A stretch of DNA of 64,000 bases from Sesamum alatum (lineage: Eukaryota; Streptophyta; Magnoliopsida; Lamiales; Pedaliaceae), in the NCBI GenBank assembly GCA_034509735.1, contig JACGWO010000001.1, positions 32,119,966 through 32,183,965 of the forward strand, read 5' to 3'. This document shows positions 35,066-46,868 of the stretch, one piece after another. Both the position numbers and the translations under genes were made by a program. Position 1 is the stretch's first letter, and each line of letters starts with the position of its first letter. The notes below the pieces were generated by a model. It saw only the letters and a list, made by a program, of their open reading frames with translations. It ran no database searches and was not told where the DNA came from.

Positions 35066-37279
35066 TGAAGGGACAAGCGGATCCGCCCGGGAGCGCGAGC
35101 GGAAGCGTGAGAATCGTAAGCATGGCATAAATAAAACAATAATCATCAAATCCCAAGGGGTGTACCCTTGGGTGCTCAACCAAGCGTTCAATGTCGGATA
35201 TGATAATATAAAAACGCATATATCATATAGAGCATAGACGTAGAAAATTAACTACAATAGCGTAAAATCGAAGATTACCTTTGTAGTTGATTTTCTTGCA
35301 CGGCTATGAGCATTGTTCCTCTCGGGATATGTCCACTAAGTTCAAACGTAGGAACTCTCTAAACGAAGTCCACACCATACCGGAGAGATCACGTTTCTCT
35401 TGCTCGAGAAAAATGGATCTAAGAGGATACGATACAAGAAATTACAACTTTATTAAATTAGTGTCTTTTTATGATCTAGCTTTGTTCTTCAAAATGATCC
35501 AAGATCAAAATGCAGAACAAAGGGATAGTGTAAGAGTAGAGAGGGACCGAAAATTAAAGAGAAAAGGGAGGTGTGTTTTTCTTCTTCTTCCTAGAAAAAG
35601 ATGAAAATGTAATTCTCTCTTTCATTAATGATAGTATATACTCCTATATATACTAAATTCATGGAATGTGTCTAGATTCATCCGAGGATGTCTATATACA
35701 TCCCAATCAATCCCACTAATTGACAAATCAAGTCTACCATCTAATAAGGTATGATTTAATCATACCAAATGAAAGAGGCTTGATTGGAATTGATTTGTCT
35801 CCTACCAAAGGGGACAAGTCAACCCTTCATCAAGACCTTCCATGGCCGATTTTTAGCCCTCCAAAAGAGGCAATTTCCGACCATGCTAGTTTGCGAAGAA
35901 GTCCAACTTCTTCTCATTCCAAAAGTGGAATTAACACATTTTTTTGGCCAAAATCTAATGGACCAGGTTACATTGTAATCCAATTACAACGAGCCCAAAA
36001 CTAAATCTCATTTGATTCAAGGTCCACTTAAATAATTCCCATTTAATATTTTAATTCAATTAAACGAGCCAATTTTTTATTCTCTACATTTACCGATAAA
36101 TCACATTTACCGATTCAAACAAGGGCCCGATACAATATCGGCCCGTCCATCCAATGAACAATCACTTAAGTAATCCAATTACTCATTATCCTCTGAAATT
36201 GACTCCGAGTCAATTTCTCTACCTCCTCGGTGATTTGTGTGTAACCCTTTCGGTTCACCCTAAGCTAGACTTGGGCTGGTGTTCAACAAGAACCCGTTAT
36301 CATGGGTGGTCGTCTAGCAACAGTCCATGGCACTAGAGACTAGGTGAATGTTGGCGTGGATATTTAGGAGCCCATATTGGACGGTTATGATCCTTTCATC
36401 TACTTTCTCTCGGTCTTAGTCTAAGGTATGAAATTGGGCATCGGTTCCCATCCTTGACTAGGCGTCTATGCTTAGTACTCGAGACTACGCATGCCTCATT
36501 GCATCAACATAGGAAACCATTTCCTGTTCAACCAAGTGCATAGGAGAAACCATTTTGAGTAGCATGAACCTGTCTCCGAGTGCATAGGAGATACCTCTGT
36601 CACATATTGACAGGGGACGAATCCTCTTCTTGAAACCCACCGTCCCCGCTATAGATTCTTACTGCACTGGACAAGGCTTATAATGATCACCTTACAGAAT
36701 GACGACCTCTTTCCAGATCCAAGATACAACCATTGTGTGCACGTGATTACCATGGTTCCTCAAGTCTGATCACTACTCCCGTACTATCGAAACCAAGAAA
36801 ATTCAATCACACCGACGAAGCCTCCAAGGCTTCCATATGATGATCCCCGCGAGTCAGTTCAGTTGGATCGACCCCAGTCGACCAACCCCCCAAGATCGTA
36901 TAAGCATCCCACGCCTGTCGCCGATCAAACACAACACTCATCCAAGGAATATGCATCTTGGTGAAAGTCTCTATAGGACTCTCGATGCCCTGTCTCGAGG
37001 TCCTCGACTTGGAACGTTTCAGACCCAACTCTTTATCAGTTGGTTTCATAACCAACATCTAATGCATGGCTCAACTGCATGGGTTTTTAATCGTGGTCTA
37101 TGGGCTTTGTTGTGTTATATGTAAAACAACATTTAACATATGGAAAATGAGAAGAACAAAGAAAGTACTAATGGTAGTGAACACTCGTTTTATTCATTAC
37201 ATAGTATTACATCACATCAAGTTGTCAAAAAGGTTACAAAATTCCAAACCTGTTGGCTTTCTGGTCACCTATTCCAACA
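35066..37279 (-). repeat. R2 5' LTR of element B (2,214 bp)
   Basis: It runs (+ strand) from TGAAGGGACAAGCGGATCCG to CACCTATTCCAACA. It matches the solo LTR at 1362-3592 in reverse. The core is near 36300-36345. The right flank GTCTA lies inside an R3 LTR that continues to 38391. Confidence 0.92.
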
Positions 37280-38391
37280 GTCTAGCTGAGGGTGAACCTA
37301 AAGAGTCACACACAAATCACTGTGGAAGTGATTGAATGAATTTTGAATGAATTTCGAAAGAAATGAATTAATTTAATTGGATTAAATTAATTCAAGGAGA
37401 ATATAAATGATTATATCATTGAGTACTGAGTGGATGGCCCAAGAATTAGTTAATTAGATTAATTAATTATGGACTTACATTTAAATTAATTGGATTAATT
37501 TATTGGGTTTGGTTTAATAATTGATTGGATCAATTAATTAGTGCTTGCACTTATGTTTATTTAATTGGACTAAATAATATTTTTGATTTCAATAAGGTTT
37601 AAAATTAATTTGATCAATTTGAAACCCATGGATCACTTGATTTAATTTGATTAAATCATAATCGGTCAAACCGGCCCATGATTTGAAGTCCAAGCTCAAG
37701 GGGTTAAACCAAGTTGGGGAGGATTTCAAATCCCCCATGGAATGTGTGACATATGGGAGGTTTCATAAGTAGTGCACTCATATGATGAGTTGTGGTTCAC
37801 ATTTTGTGCAGAGTGTGTAGAAGCTATTTTTGAAATAACTTGTTCTTGTATGTAATTTGATTACACTACACACAAGACAAGGATATTCTTTTCCACACTC
37901 TAACTTGCTCTCCCTCTCTTAAGACACAAAACAACTCTCATTTTTCTCCATGTTCTGGATTCTCCTTGAATTAGATTCATGTTGAGAACAAGAAAAATAA
38001 GTATACTCGAATCAATAATGTAATACAGTTTCATTTCTTCCTCGATCTAGCTTCTACCTAGCATTAGATCTAAATGTGCTTTCATAAGTGTGGTGCAGCC
38101 ACATTAAAGGGGTTCTAATTTGAATCCTAAAGTGTACGGGACAAGGAATGAAAAGGAAAACAATGTGTTGTTGCGGTGCAACGTCAGAAAATAAAAAGGT
38201 AATCTTTCGGTTTATATTTTGTGTAACTTTTTATTTTCTCCTTTAGCCGCATTTACACATGTTCTTAAGTATGTTGATGTGATTGAAAACATTGAACGCC
38301 CGAGAATTCAAAGAGAATCCACCTTTGAAATCGAATTTAAATTTATTTTATTTTACGCTTCTGCGCGTTCCGGGCCATACAGATTCTTTCA
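37280..38391 (+). repeat. D2 5' LTR (R3), 3' part
   Basis: It is colinear with 47929-49034 of the D2 3' LTR, from GTCTAGCTGAGGG to CAGATTCTTTCA. The first half is missing beyond the element B insertion. It is followed directly by a PBS. Confidence 0.85.
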
Positions 38392-38392
38392 A

Positions 38393-38405
38393 TGATATCA
38401 AGGCC
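38393..38405 (+). other. Primer-binding site of D2 (mutated)
   Basis: TGATATCAAGGCC departs from TGGTATCAGAGCC by a few bases, one base after the LTR end. Confidence 0.75.
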
Positions 38406-39802
38406 TAGTTCACTGTTGTGACTTTTAGGAATAACAAGTTTTTATGTGATGAGCATGTTAAACATGTTTAATTTGCTTTTGGAAAGCATCCTTAAACCGT
38501 TTTAACCATGATTATGTGTTTAAAAAAATATGTGTTAATTTTTCTTTTAATTATAGATATCCATGATTTTTTAAAATTGAATTTGCTGTAAATACATGTT
38601 TTAGTTTAAGTTTTTAATGCTGAAATTTTTATAAAAAAAATTGGGTTGAAGAACATGAAGCTGCCGGCCGGCAGATGCGCAGGTGCGCTCGCGTACGGGC
38701 GCTGTCGGCAGAGCGCTGGCGGTCAGCCTGTTTCGAACGGCTGGGCCAATTTTTGCGGGAAAAATAGGATTTTCCATATTTCTGCATATTTTCTAACATT
38801 ATTAATTTTAGTTAATTTAAATTTTAATTAAATTGAATTTTTTAAAATTAAGTTGTGCCTTCGATTATTTTAGAAATGGTTTCCAAACAAACAATATATA
38901 TATATATATTGTACATTGGATGTATGATACTTGATATCCATTTATAATTACATTACTAATCCATAATTTATTTTTGCATATAATTATGTTATTGTTTATG
39001 ATGTTGGATATCATTTTAATAAATGCATTAGGTACTTATTTGTCGGGCATCTTTATATTTGATATAATGTGTATTAATTATTTCTTGGATAAACAATGGG
39101 GATGATCACAAAGCCTATGTCCCTTATGTATGGTTTAATTTATGTTGGGTGACGCCTGCGTGCCTCTTTGTTTTATTATTCTATCTCTCGTTTTTATCCT
39201 TGAAATAATAAGGCTTTCTTTCTTCCTTCTTTTGTACTGCCCCCAATTTATGATTGGGTTTTCTTTTTTAGATTGTAATGAGTGTAGTTAGGAGTGTGGT
39301 TTTATTTATTTTTGAAATAAATTATAAGGAAGCACCTTGGAGGTCCAAGAAAAGGCCCGTTAGATGGAGCCCATGATGGAGAGTCCAAAAGAACAAAGAG
39401 ATGTTACAAGGCCCATTAGAATGATAACGAGTTATAATTTTGTAATAGTGTAGGCCAGCCTAAACTGACCCATGATCCATGCACTGCGGGCTCAGTGATC
39501 ACATAGGATTGACTAGTGATCATCCAACAAGGGCCTGCTAGGCTCGTTTTGCATGTGATGTATGTTTTAATTCTTTGATGTATAATGTGTTTGGAATGCA
39601 TTTATTTATATTTGTTGATTAAAACTTAAGTATGCAAAATCTTAGAATGATGAGGTCTCGGTCACAACAAACTTAACTCTCACTTGGATGGTCTAAGTAA
39701 ATATTAGGCCCAATAATGGATTAAAAATCAAATGGTTTAATTTAATACAAGCCTTTCATCCATAGCAATGTAGCGAGTAAGCTACTTTCACCCATCCGTG
39801 GT

Positions 39803-39816
39803 CTCACGAGTCGTGG
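39803..39816 (+). promoter_or_regulatory. Leader palindrome box 1 (D2)
   Basis: CTCACGAGTCGTGG, with inverted repeat CACGA-G-TCGTG, is identical to the element A box in the other orientation and about 445 bp before gag. Confidence 0.65.
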
Positions 39817-39882
39817 TACGTTTGGGATGGAAGAAAGTTGCGCTATTGCTATGAACAAAGGAAGATGGTCATGTTTCCCTGT

Positions 39883-39896
39883 CTCACGAGTTGTGG
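39883..39896 (+). promoter_or_regulatory. Leader palindrome box 2 (D2)
   Basis: CTCACGAGTTGTGG has one C-to-T change, is 80 bp from box 1 and about 365 bp before gag. Confidence 0.65.
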
Positions 39897-40260
39897 GGGT
39901 GATAGTTTAGATGTGATTTGGTTGATGGGTCGGGCCTAACATTGAGTAACATGATTCGTTTGGAGTCCTGGGGATTATGTGAAGGGACGAGGCAAAATAA
40001 CTTGGGGATCTCATTAGATGAGAATGGTATATGTTACATCCCACAAAGCTTTTCTCTATGTGAATCATAAAATGGGGCATGGAGAATTGCGTTTGTGGAC
40101 TCCAAGCCCACCAGGAAATGGTTTCCCATAACCCCATTTGAGAGTGATGGGCTTTCGCACAAATAGTCGGAGGGGTTAATGACTAAAGACCAAGTCTTAA
40201 TTTGAACATATTATTACTATAATCTACTTAATGTTATTCTATTTATATTTTGAATGTAGA

Positions 40261-41226
40261 TGTCTAAGAATCCACTAACTCCAATACCAGAGGCTCATAA
40301 ATTTGATAGAACAAACTACAACGATTAGCTGCAAAATCTTAAGATAGTCTCAGATTTTGAGAACTAGACTTATATTTTGGATAAGGATCTTCCTCAGACC
40401 TTGCCGGATGGGTCAACGCCTCAAGAACGCTTGGCATTCGAGAAGTTGCATGTTGACCACCGACAGGTCCACAACATCGTACTGCCTCAATGACTAACGA
40501 GATCCAGAAGCAGTACGATGGGATGGATGATGTTGGCTCGATTATGCTCGTTTCCAAGATATCTATGCGGTCCTGAAATTGGCATGTTAGATATGCTGCA
40601 ATGGAGGCACTTTTCGGAGCTAAGATGATAGAAGGGTCATTATACAAAAGCATGGAGTGATGATGTTATCCTCATGGAGAAGCTCAAGGACCTTCGAGCT
40701 GATTTTGAAAAGAGACGTACATCGATAGGATCATTTAGTCTCTTCCTGCCTCCTTCGACCTATTTATTTTGAACTATTAAATGAATGGGCAGCGTACTAG
40801 TGGGGAGGTTTCGACCTCAGAAGAGAAAGGCAAGGGTGTCGGACGCTGGAAGAGGAAGAAAGTCAAAACAACATTAACCACTGCTAGCACTCCGAGTTCT
40901 CCTGTTACAATGCTGGACGAAGGTAAAGAAAAGAGGAGAGGGTTCGGCAGTCAAAGTCAAAGATTCCAAATGGTGTGTGCATTAACTATCACGTAAAGGG
41001 ACATTAGAAGAGGGAGTGCCCTAAGCTGCTCTCCTATGAAGGTAACATTTGAATTGCTTATTAACATGATTAATGTTCTACTCTTTGGTATTGGATACTA
41101 TTTAAATCATAATCTGCGAATGGTTTGCCGGTGGTGATGAGAAGTACAAAGCTAAGACGGACACTCCTCGAGCTTAGCGTTAGTAGGGCTATTGCTGCAA
41201 ATGCTAGGGACTAGTTAGGCTTAGCA
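40261..41226 (+). pseudogene. D2 gag and protease remnant
   Basis: It starts MSKNPLTPIPEAHKFD, clearly the same copia gag as in A and F. An in-frame stop follows within the first 25 residues and frameshifts after. A KGKGVGRWKRKK basic linker is seen near 40815-40870. The region 41085-41220 carries a decayed protease (a WVLDT-like start and an LRRTLLELSV word). A hAT element then interrupts it. No product is expected. Confidence 0.8.
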
Positions 41227-41249
41227 AAGCAATGAGGGGTGGGCATCGG

Positions 41250-41380
41250 GTCGGGTTCGCCGGGTCGAGTCGAGTACCCAACAAGGTCGAGTAGTAGAAA
41301 AATGTACCCGATCATGGCGAGTACCCGACAATCGAGTACCTGTCGAGTTCGGGTACCCGATTGTCGGGTTTGGGTACTGG
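41250..41380. repeat. hAT left subterminal repeats
   Basis: Many direct and inverted copies of GAGTACCCGA/TCGGGTACCCGA lie within about 130 bp. They are candidate transposase-binding sites by analogy with Ac/Ds-type subterminal motifs. Confidence 0.65.
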
Positions 41381-41765
41381 AATTAACGAACCAATTCCAA
41401 CTTCCTCCAACAGAAGCATAAAATAGAATTCCTGCACAATTATGCTCAGATTCAACAAAAAATAAGACATTGTTTGAGATTCAACAAAAATTCTAGATTC
41501 AAAAATTCTAACTAATTATGCTAATTGCTCCATGCATAAAATACAAAAATTCAATCACTACATCAACAAAAATATACATTTCATCCTAAATGTTAATCCA
41601 CAATTACATATAAAATACCACACCAATTCGCCAAAACCAACTTCGACAAGCAGAGTGAACAAGTGCCACAATTCAAGGATTGTTGAATCAACTCCCAATT
41701 TTGTCAACTCTACAAGAAAACAAAAAAATAATGAGATAAATATAATACATAAAACTATATAGAAT

Positions 41766-42215
41766 TTAGTACAAAAAATAAAACGAGCAAGAGGCATAAT
41801 ATAAAGTACCTTTGTCAAGCATTTTTACTTCACTTAAATCTTCTTCTACGCTTATTGGTTTGGAATCTTTACGGATCCAATCTTGAGCACAAATAATGGC
41901 TTGAATAATTTTAGGAGACAACGAGCTCCTAAATGCATCAAAAACACGGCCATCGGTGCTAAATGCGGACTCTGAAGCAACAGTCGAGACGAGAATCGCC
42001 AATATATCTCGAGCCATCTTTGAGAGAATAGGAAACCTCATAGTGTTTACTTTCCACCATTTCAATATATCAAACTTTTTCCTATACTCCTCGACATCCT
42101 CACCAAGGTACTTGTCTAACTCTGACTTCAGGTGATCTTTGCCCCCCGACATGTACGTCATATACTCTTGTTGTAAAGTGATCCTACGAGCCCTCTCATT
42201 CTCTTGATCATGCAT
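41766..42215 (-). pseudogene. hAT transposase, C-terminal dimerisation domain
   Basis: This 149-residue frame matches the hAT family C-terminal (Dimer_Tnp_hAT) domain: a YLGEDVEE segment, WWKVNTMRFPILSKMARDIL, then ASESAFST, which holds the catalytic glutamate of the hAT DDE set. It continues through SLSPKIIQAIICAQDW. It is open throughout and linked to the upstream parts only after breaks around 42216-42430, where stops are frequent. It would mediate transposase dimerisation and the last part of the catalytic fold. Confidence 0.9.
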
Positions 42216-42427
42216 AGGTACCTCCTTTTATGAGGATGAAGAAACACGACTTGATGATGAACCCGGGCTTCTAGAGTTCCTTGAAGAGTTTGCCGATATC
42301 TTAACTAGTAATCATTAAATAACTCATGAAGACCATCCCTCACTCGCTCTTTCATTGCATTACTTTTTCCAACACCACCATATAATTTGTCAAAGAAAAT
42401 TCTACAAACCCCAATTTGTGACGTGGA

Positions 42428-43211
42428 TCAAGAATCACAGCATAATAAAACCATATTCATCTTTTCAATTGATCCCCAATACTTGTCATATTTTTCTATC
42501 ATTCTTCTTGCCATCTCACTTAATTCATTATCACCACTATTCAACCATTGTCTGAGAAGCAAATGAACCTCACATATTTCATGAAACACAATATTGGATG
42601 TGACATAAGAAGAACCAAAAATGCACACAGTAAGATTGTAAAAATGCCTCAAAAACTTCAATAGTAGCTTGGCCCTATCCCAATCATAATCAATTGGTAC
42701 CCCCCATCAAATGGCTTCTTTGAAAGATCAGTCTTGTAGTCAAGATCTATGTCTTCGTAAGCATCAAATGCTCTTTTAAGACATATTGCAGCTTTTAACA
42801 TGAAGTAGGTGGAGTTCCACCTAGTAGGTACATCAAGAGACAACATCTTTTTGGTTTCCATAAATTCGGCATACTCTCGAAATTTTTGTACCTAGCCGGA
42901 GAGTTTCTCACATACCTAACTGCACCTCTAATACGCGAGATGGCCTTATGCTCATCTTTGCCTTTCAAACCATCCTGAACAACAAGGTTAATTATATGTG
43001 CCATACACCTCATATGCACATATTTTCCACCCAAAATGTTATGACCCCAACTTTCAAACTTCTTTTTCAAGTAAACAATAGCCCCATCATTAGAAGATGC
43101 ATTATCAACTGTAGTCGCAAAGACCTTTTCAATACGCCAATCAAGTAAGTATTTCTCAACACCTTTACTAACTTCTTCACTTTCGTGCTCGATAATTGGC
43201 CAAAAGTTCAA
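42428..43211 (-). pseudogene. hAT transposase, catalytic middle region
   Basis: The frame at 42795-43211 contains TVDNASSNDGA with the second catalytic aspartate, then MRCMAHIINLVVQDGLK, the conserved C-x-H segment of plant hATs. The overlapping frames 42658-42861 (VPTRWNSTYFML) and 42428-42661 cover the DUF4413-like alpha-helical insertion (EICEVHLLLRQWL). Frameshifts near 42870 and 42660 separate them. The combination with BED and the dimer domain is that of zinc-finger RICESLEEPER-like transposases. Confidence 0.88.
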
Positions 43212-43282
43212 AATTATCTTATGAAATATCCAATCATCATTAAAAAAAAAAAATGAGCAGTGAGATACATATAATTAACTCT

Positions 43283-44074
43283 TTAAATAGATGTCCAAGT
43301 GTCAGTTATAATGCAAATCCTTTGAGCATGATTTTTAATAAATGCCTTCCATTTTGCACTCTCATCCACATACATATGAAAAATGTCTTTTGTTATTGTC
43401 CTTCTTGATGGAATAGCAAGCACTGGACAAATAGTAGACACAAAATGTCTAAATCCGGAATTCTCAACCAACTTAAATGGTAGCTCATCTACTACCAACA
43501 TTTGACTCAAAGCCTCACTAGATTTCAGTTGATCAAATCTCCAATTAACAAGTGGGGCATCTCTCTCGCATAAGCGAGGTGATTAAAAAGACAATCGATT
43601 TTGACTTGTGGGAACTTTATTGGGTTTCTTTTTGCAAGATTCAAAATGGTTCTTCAAAGGTCTAGTTCCATGCACATTTGGATCGGCTTCGATTTCCCTA
43701 TTACAATATTTGCACTTAACCTTTTGGAAATAGTCTTTTTCACAATGAAATTTATGAAAGTTATCCCACCAAGGTAATCTAGAAGTCACTATCTTCCTTT
43801 TCCTTTTCTTAGAATCAAGTGGATTGTCCTCGTCATCATCTGACATACCCTTATCTATACTATCATCAGAATTATGCTCAGGATTATCAACATGCTCATC
43901 ACTGACCTGATTTTTAAATCCAAACATGTATGCTCCACCTTGAGCATCCCACAGTGGTGGTAAGTTTACGGCCAATGATGATTGATATTGAGAAAGACTT
44001 TCAAAATCTTTGAAATTCGACATATGAAAATATGCAAAAAATAAAAATAAAAAAAAATCAAACAAACAAACCAA
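43283..44074 (-). pseudogene. hAT transposase, BED zinc finger and N-terminal region
   Basis: The frame at 43583-44074 has an acidic stretch, a basic KKRKRK run, then a BED-type finger. Its CKYC pair is followed by an H-x4-C ending (HFESC), for DNA binding at the element ends. Stops near 43511-43583 separate it from the frame 43283-43510. That frame has MLVVDELPFKLVE and ends ITDTWTSI, with the first catalytic aspartate. A T-rich run near 43243 marks another frameshift. All three catalytic residues remain across the broken frames. Confidence 0.9.
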
Positions 44075-44577
44075 AAGTGACTAGCTACAATCGATTTTGA
44101 CTTGTGGGAACTTCAATGCTTGCGAATCTCAAACTTGAACTAACTGTAAGGTGATAGACGCAGTCACGCAATCACTCTCAATTATGTGATTTTGAATGCA
44201 AAATCATCACCCTAATGATATATAACCTTGAACTATGACTTGAACAACTTTTCTCACTCCATCACCTTACATAACTTAGCAATAGAAAACCCAGATTCAT
44301 GAATTCTACTTCAGAAGCTCAGCAATTGCAAATTTGAAACTCAAATGGGTGCGATTGAAACTCAAAGTCAAAGCAAAAAGGCACAAACTTACCAGGTGGT
44401 TGACAGTGCAATAGAGGTGGTCGACTCGACGATGCAGCAAAGAGAAGAGAGGAAAGAGAGACGCGGGTTTTGGGTTTCTTTCGGCAAGGAAAAGACAACG
44501 AGAGAGACCAATTTTCGGGTTTAGAAGGGGAAGGTCAAAACTGAAAGTGAAAAGGATTTTTTTTTTTTCTATGTGAA

Positions 44578-44765
44578 ATCGGGTACCCGATCGGGTATAT
44601 CGAGTTCAACTTGAATACCCGATACCTGAACACTCGATACCCGACATAATGTAGAATAGGCAGATAACGGGTTACTTGAATCCAACAAAAAACCTGAGTT
44701 ATCCGACCCATCTAACCCGAACCCGATCGGGTCGGGTCGGGTCGGGACCCGAAGAACCCGATTCG
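44578..44765. repeat. hAT right subterminal repeats
   Basis: Clustered TCGGGTACCCGA, GATACCCGA and GGGTCGGGTCGGGTC words mirror the left end. Confidence 0.65.
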
Positions 44766-44788
44766 AATGCCCACCCCTAATAGCAATG

Positions 44789-46868
44789 ATCATGTTAGGA
44801 TAGATTTTGATAGGAAATATGAAATCTAGCATGGTCGAACTATGTTTTTATGTACTATTGGAAATTTTTTTGAATTACATACGTTTGATCAATAAAATTA
44901 TTTTATTTTACAAATAATGATTATTCTTGTTTGCTAGGTGGGATACATAATTATCCTTAACATAATCCTATAATTGGATTATGAGTACTCAATATCAAAT
45001 TATTAAAATGGATAATCAAGATAAACTTATGGATTTGGCATCCATAAGTTAGGGTTATTTGTCTCTCATTAAAGATGAGAAAGCTAGAAGATTCAAAGAT
45101 TCTAAGATAGACAAATTGAGTCGACTAGCTTACAAGTCCTTTCTAGGATGGAACGATCGCAAAAAGTTTTTGTTGGATGAAGTGGACTTGCTAAAAGTAT
45201 ATTGGATTGGATCTATTTAGACATTCGTAGGACACTGAATACACTGGACCAAAAGAGGGTTAACAAGTCTAAGGACCTTTTGTAGGTTCGGGGAATTAGA
45301 CCGGAGTGGTGAACCAAATTGGTTGCAAAATTAAACCTCTCGATTAGATCGAAGAGGCGTTTATTTAGTGGGAGTTCTTGAATATCCAGATGAGAATGGA
45401 ATTCTCACTCAGTGGAATTTTTCCTGTGAGGACCATGGTTGAACCGTCTCTTACAAAGGGAGAAATCAAACTTTGTTGGACTAAGTTCGGTCAGGGTTTG
45501 ACTGAATTACCATAAACCATTTAGATATGACGTGAAAGGTTGCAAAATTGAGAAAACATGGTATCTTCTAATAGTCATGATCCGGTTGTCATATAGGATA
45601 TGGTTTGCCAAGCTTGTATTCTTACAAAGTTCTTGAGTATGGGATGGTGCCACATACGTCACGGGACTAGTAGGAGACAAATTAGACTGAGTGTCTAATT
45701 TCTGCAAGTTTAATGCAGAATAATGCAAACTTCATTTGTAATCATATTATTCTACTGATAATATTCCAGTCCTCCTAGGGATAACCATACTATCGTAGTT
45801 ACTTGAGAGGTAGTTAATTGAATTATGATCCAAAAAATACAAGAAGAAGTGATGTTGGACATCGGGTTCGGATCAATGGCTTAGAGTTATTGGATTCGTC
45901 AAGAAAATTCAAATTGCGTTTGAAAGTTTGTGTAACTGTAAAATTCATTTTAACAGTTCATACGGAGTATCACTCGGTGAATAATGGGCTTTACGGATAG
46001 TTTTGTTCCGACTTTTTAGTGTGTAACGTCTTATTCATTTAGAATGAATTTAAAAGTTTGGCAAAAAATGAAACATGAGCGCTGTTCACGCAATTCTTCA
46101 TGAAAGGAATTGGATTTCTTTATACAGAGTTGAGTTGTTCAATACTCAGTCACGATAGGCTGATGAGAAAGCTTAGATGTTTGACATCCCCAACATCTTT
46201 GCCGCAGGCAGCATGAAAATGTTGTTCGGTGTATTAGACTTGATGTTGTGTATGCTTTGGGCATAACAATGGTTATTGGGCTTGTGTCGAGGAGATAGTG
46301 GACAGTTGTTCAGAACAATCTTTAATACCTGAATAAGGATTAAAGAAATGTTCTTGATATACGTTGTGGAAGGTTGATTCTAGAAGGCTATAACGATACT
46401 AGCTTCCAAAATCATGTGAATAATGTATAGTCTCAATTTGTATGTACATTTGCACTTAATGGTGACTAAGGTGGCTTGGAAAGGTTTCAAGCTGGATACC
46501 ACGATATTTCATTATGAAAGTCGAATGTATTGCAACTCTTGAAGTCATTTCTAGAAAGTTGTTTGGGTTGAAAACTGCATCCATAGGATGGATGTGGTGC
46601 CTCGCACAGCGAGCTAGTAGTTACCTTGGAGGCAGACAACTAGGCTACGACGAAAGCTTTTGGGCCCAAGATCTCATCACAAATCCACGAAAAATTCTTA
46701 GACAACCACCATTTGCACGTAGCGATGGTAGGAAGAGGTGACATAGTTGGACCATGTTACTTCAACAAAAAATATAGTAGACCGACAAGATCGAATCAGT
46801 ATCATGGGTTGCTCATGAGGTTCTGAGCGACATGGGTAATTAATTAGGTTTGTGGTCCAATGGGAGAT
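44789..46868 (+). pseudogene. D2 integrase, RT and RNase H remnants
   Basis: After the hAT, fragments of the pre-integrase and integrase region (44930-45480) are recognisable by their match, in reverse, to F at 51524-51900. 46032-46868 repeats 1-832 and carries RNase H words such as LILEGYNDTSFQ. Frames are broken every few dozen codons. A polypurine tract (CCAATGGGAGA) is at 46857-46867. D2 pol has clearly been dead for longer than A pol. Confidence 0.75.

Larger units (their letters stand above)
38406..40260 (+). other. D2 untranslated leader
   Basis: This is 1.85 kb without a coding frame. It includes a 93 bp GC-rich island (38660-38752, GCCGGCCGGC at its edge), a TTGGCCCAGCCGTT-like border in inverse order, a TA repeat at about 38895, and two palindromic boxes before gag. 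It is colinear in reverse with the leaders of A and F. Confidence 0.8.
41235..44780 (-). mobile_element. hAT DNA transposon (about 3.55 kb)
   Basis: The terminal repeats are AGGGGTGGGCATCGGGTCGGG on the left and, inverted, TTAGGGGTGGGCAT..CGGG on the right. The flanks AAGCAATG (41227-41234) and TAGCAATG (44781-44788) are an 8 bp duplication with one mismatch, the hAT size. The interior encodes a BED-finger transposase on the minus strand. Both ends carry clustered GGGTACCCGA-type subterminal repeats. It sits in D2 pol. Confidence 0.92.

Noticed and set aside
35066..37279. Treating this R2 LTR as a solo LTR
   Set aside because: A PBS and 680 bp of leader adjoin its inner edge, so it is the 5' LTR of a once complete element.
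18123..37284. Certain pairing of the R2 LTRs at 18123 and 35066 as one element
   Set aside because: The flanks TTAGG and GTCTA do not match and the interior is lost. I keep it as a possibility only.
41532..42555. Plus-strand frames over the hAT element
   Set aside because: They are antisense shadows of transposase reading frames with clear hAT motifs on the minus strand.
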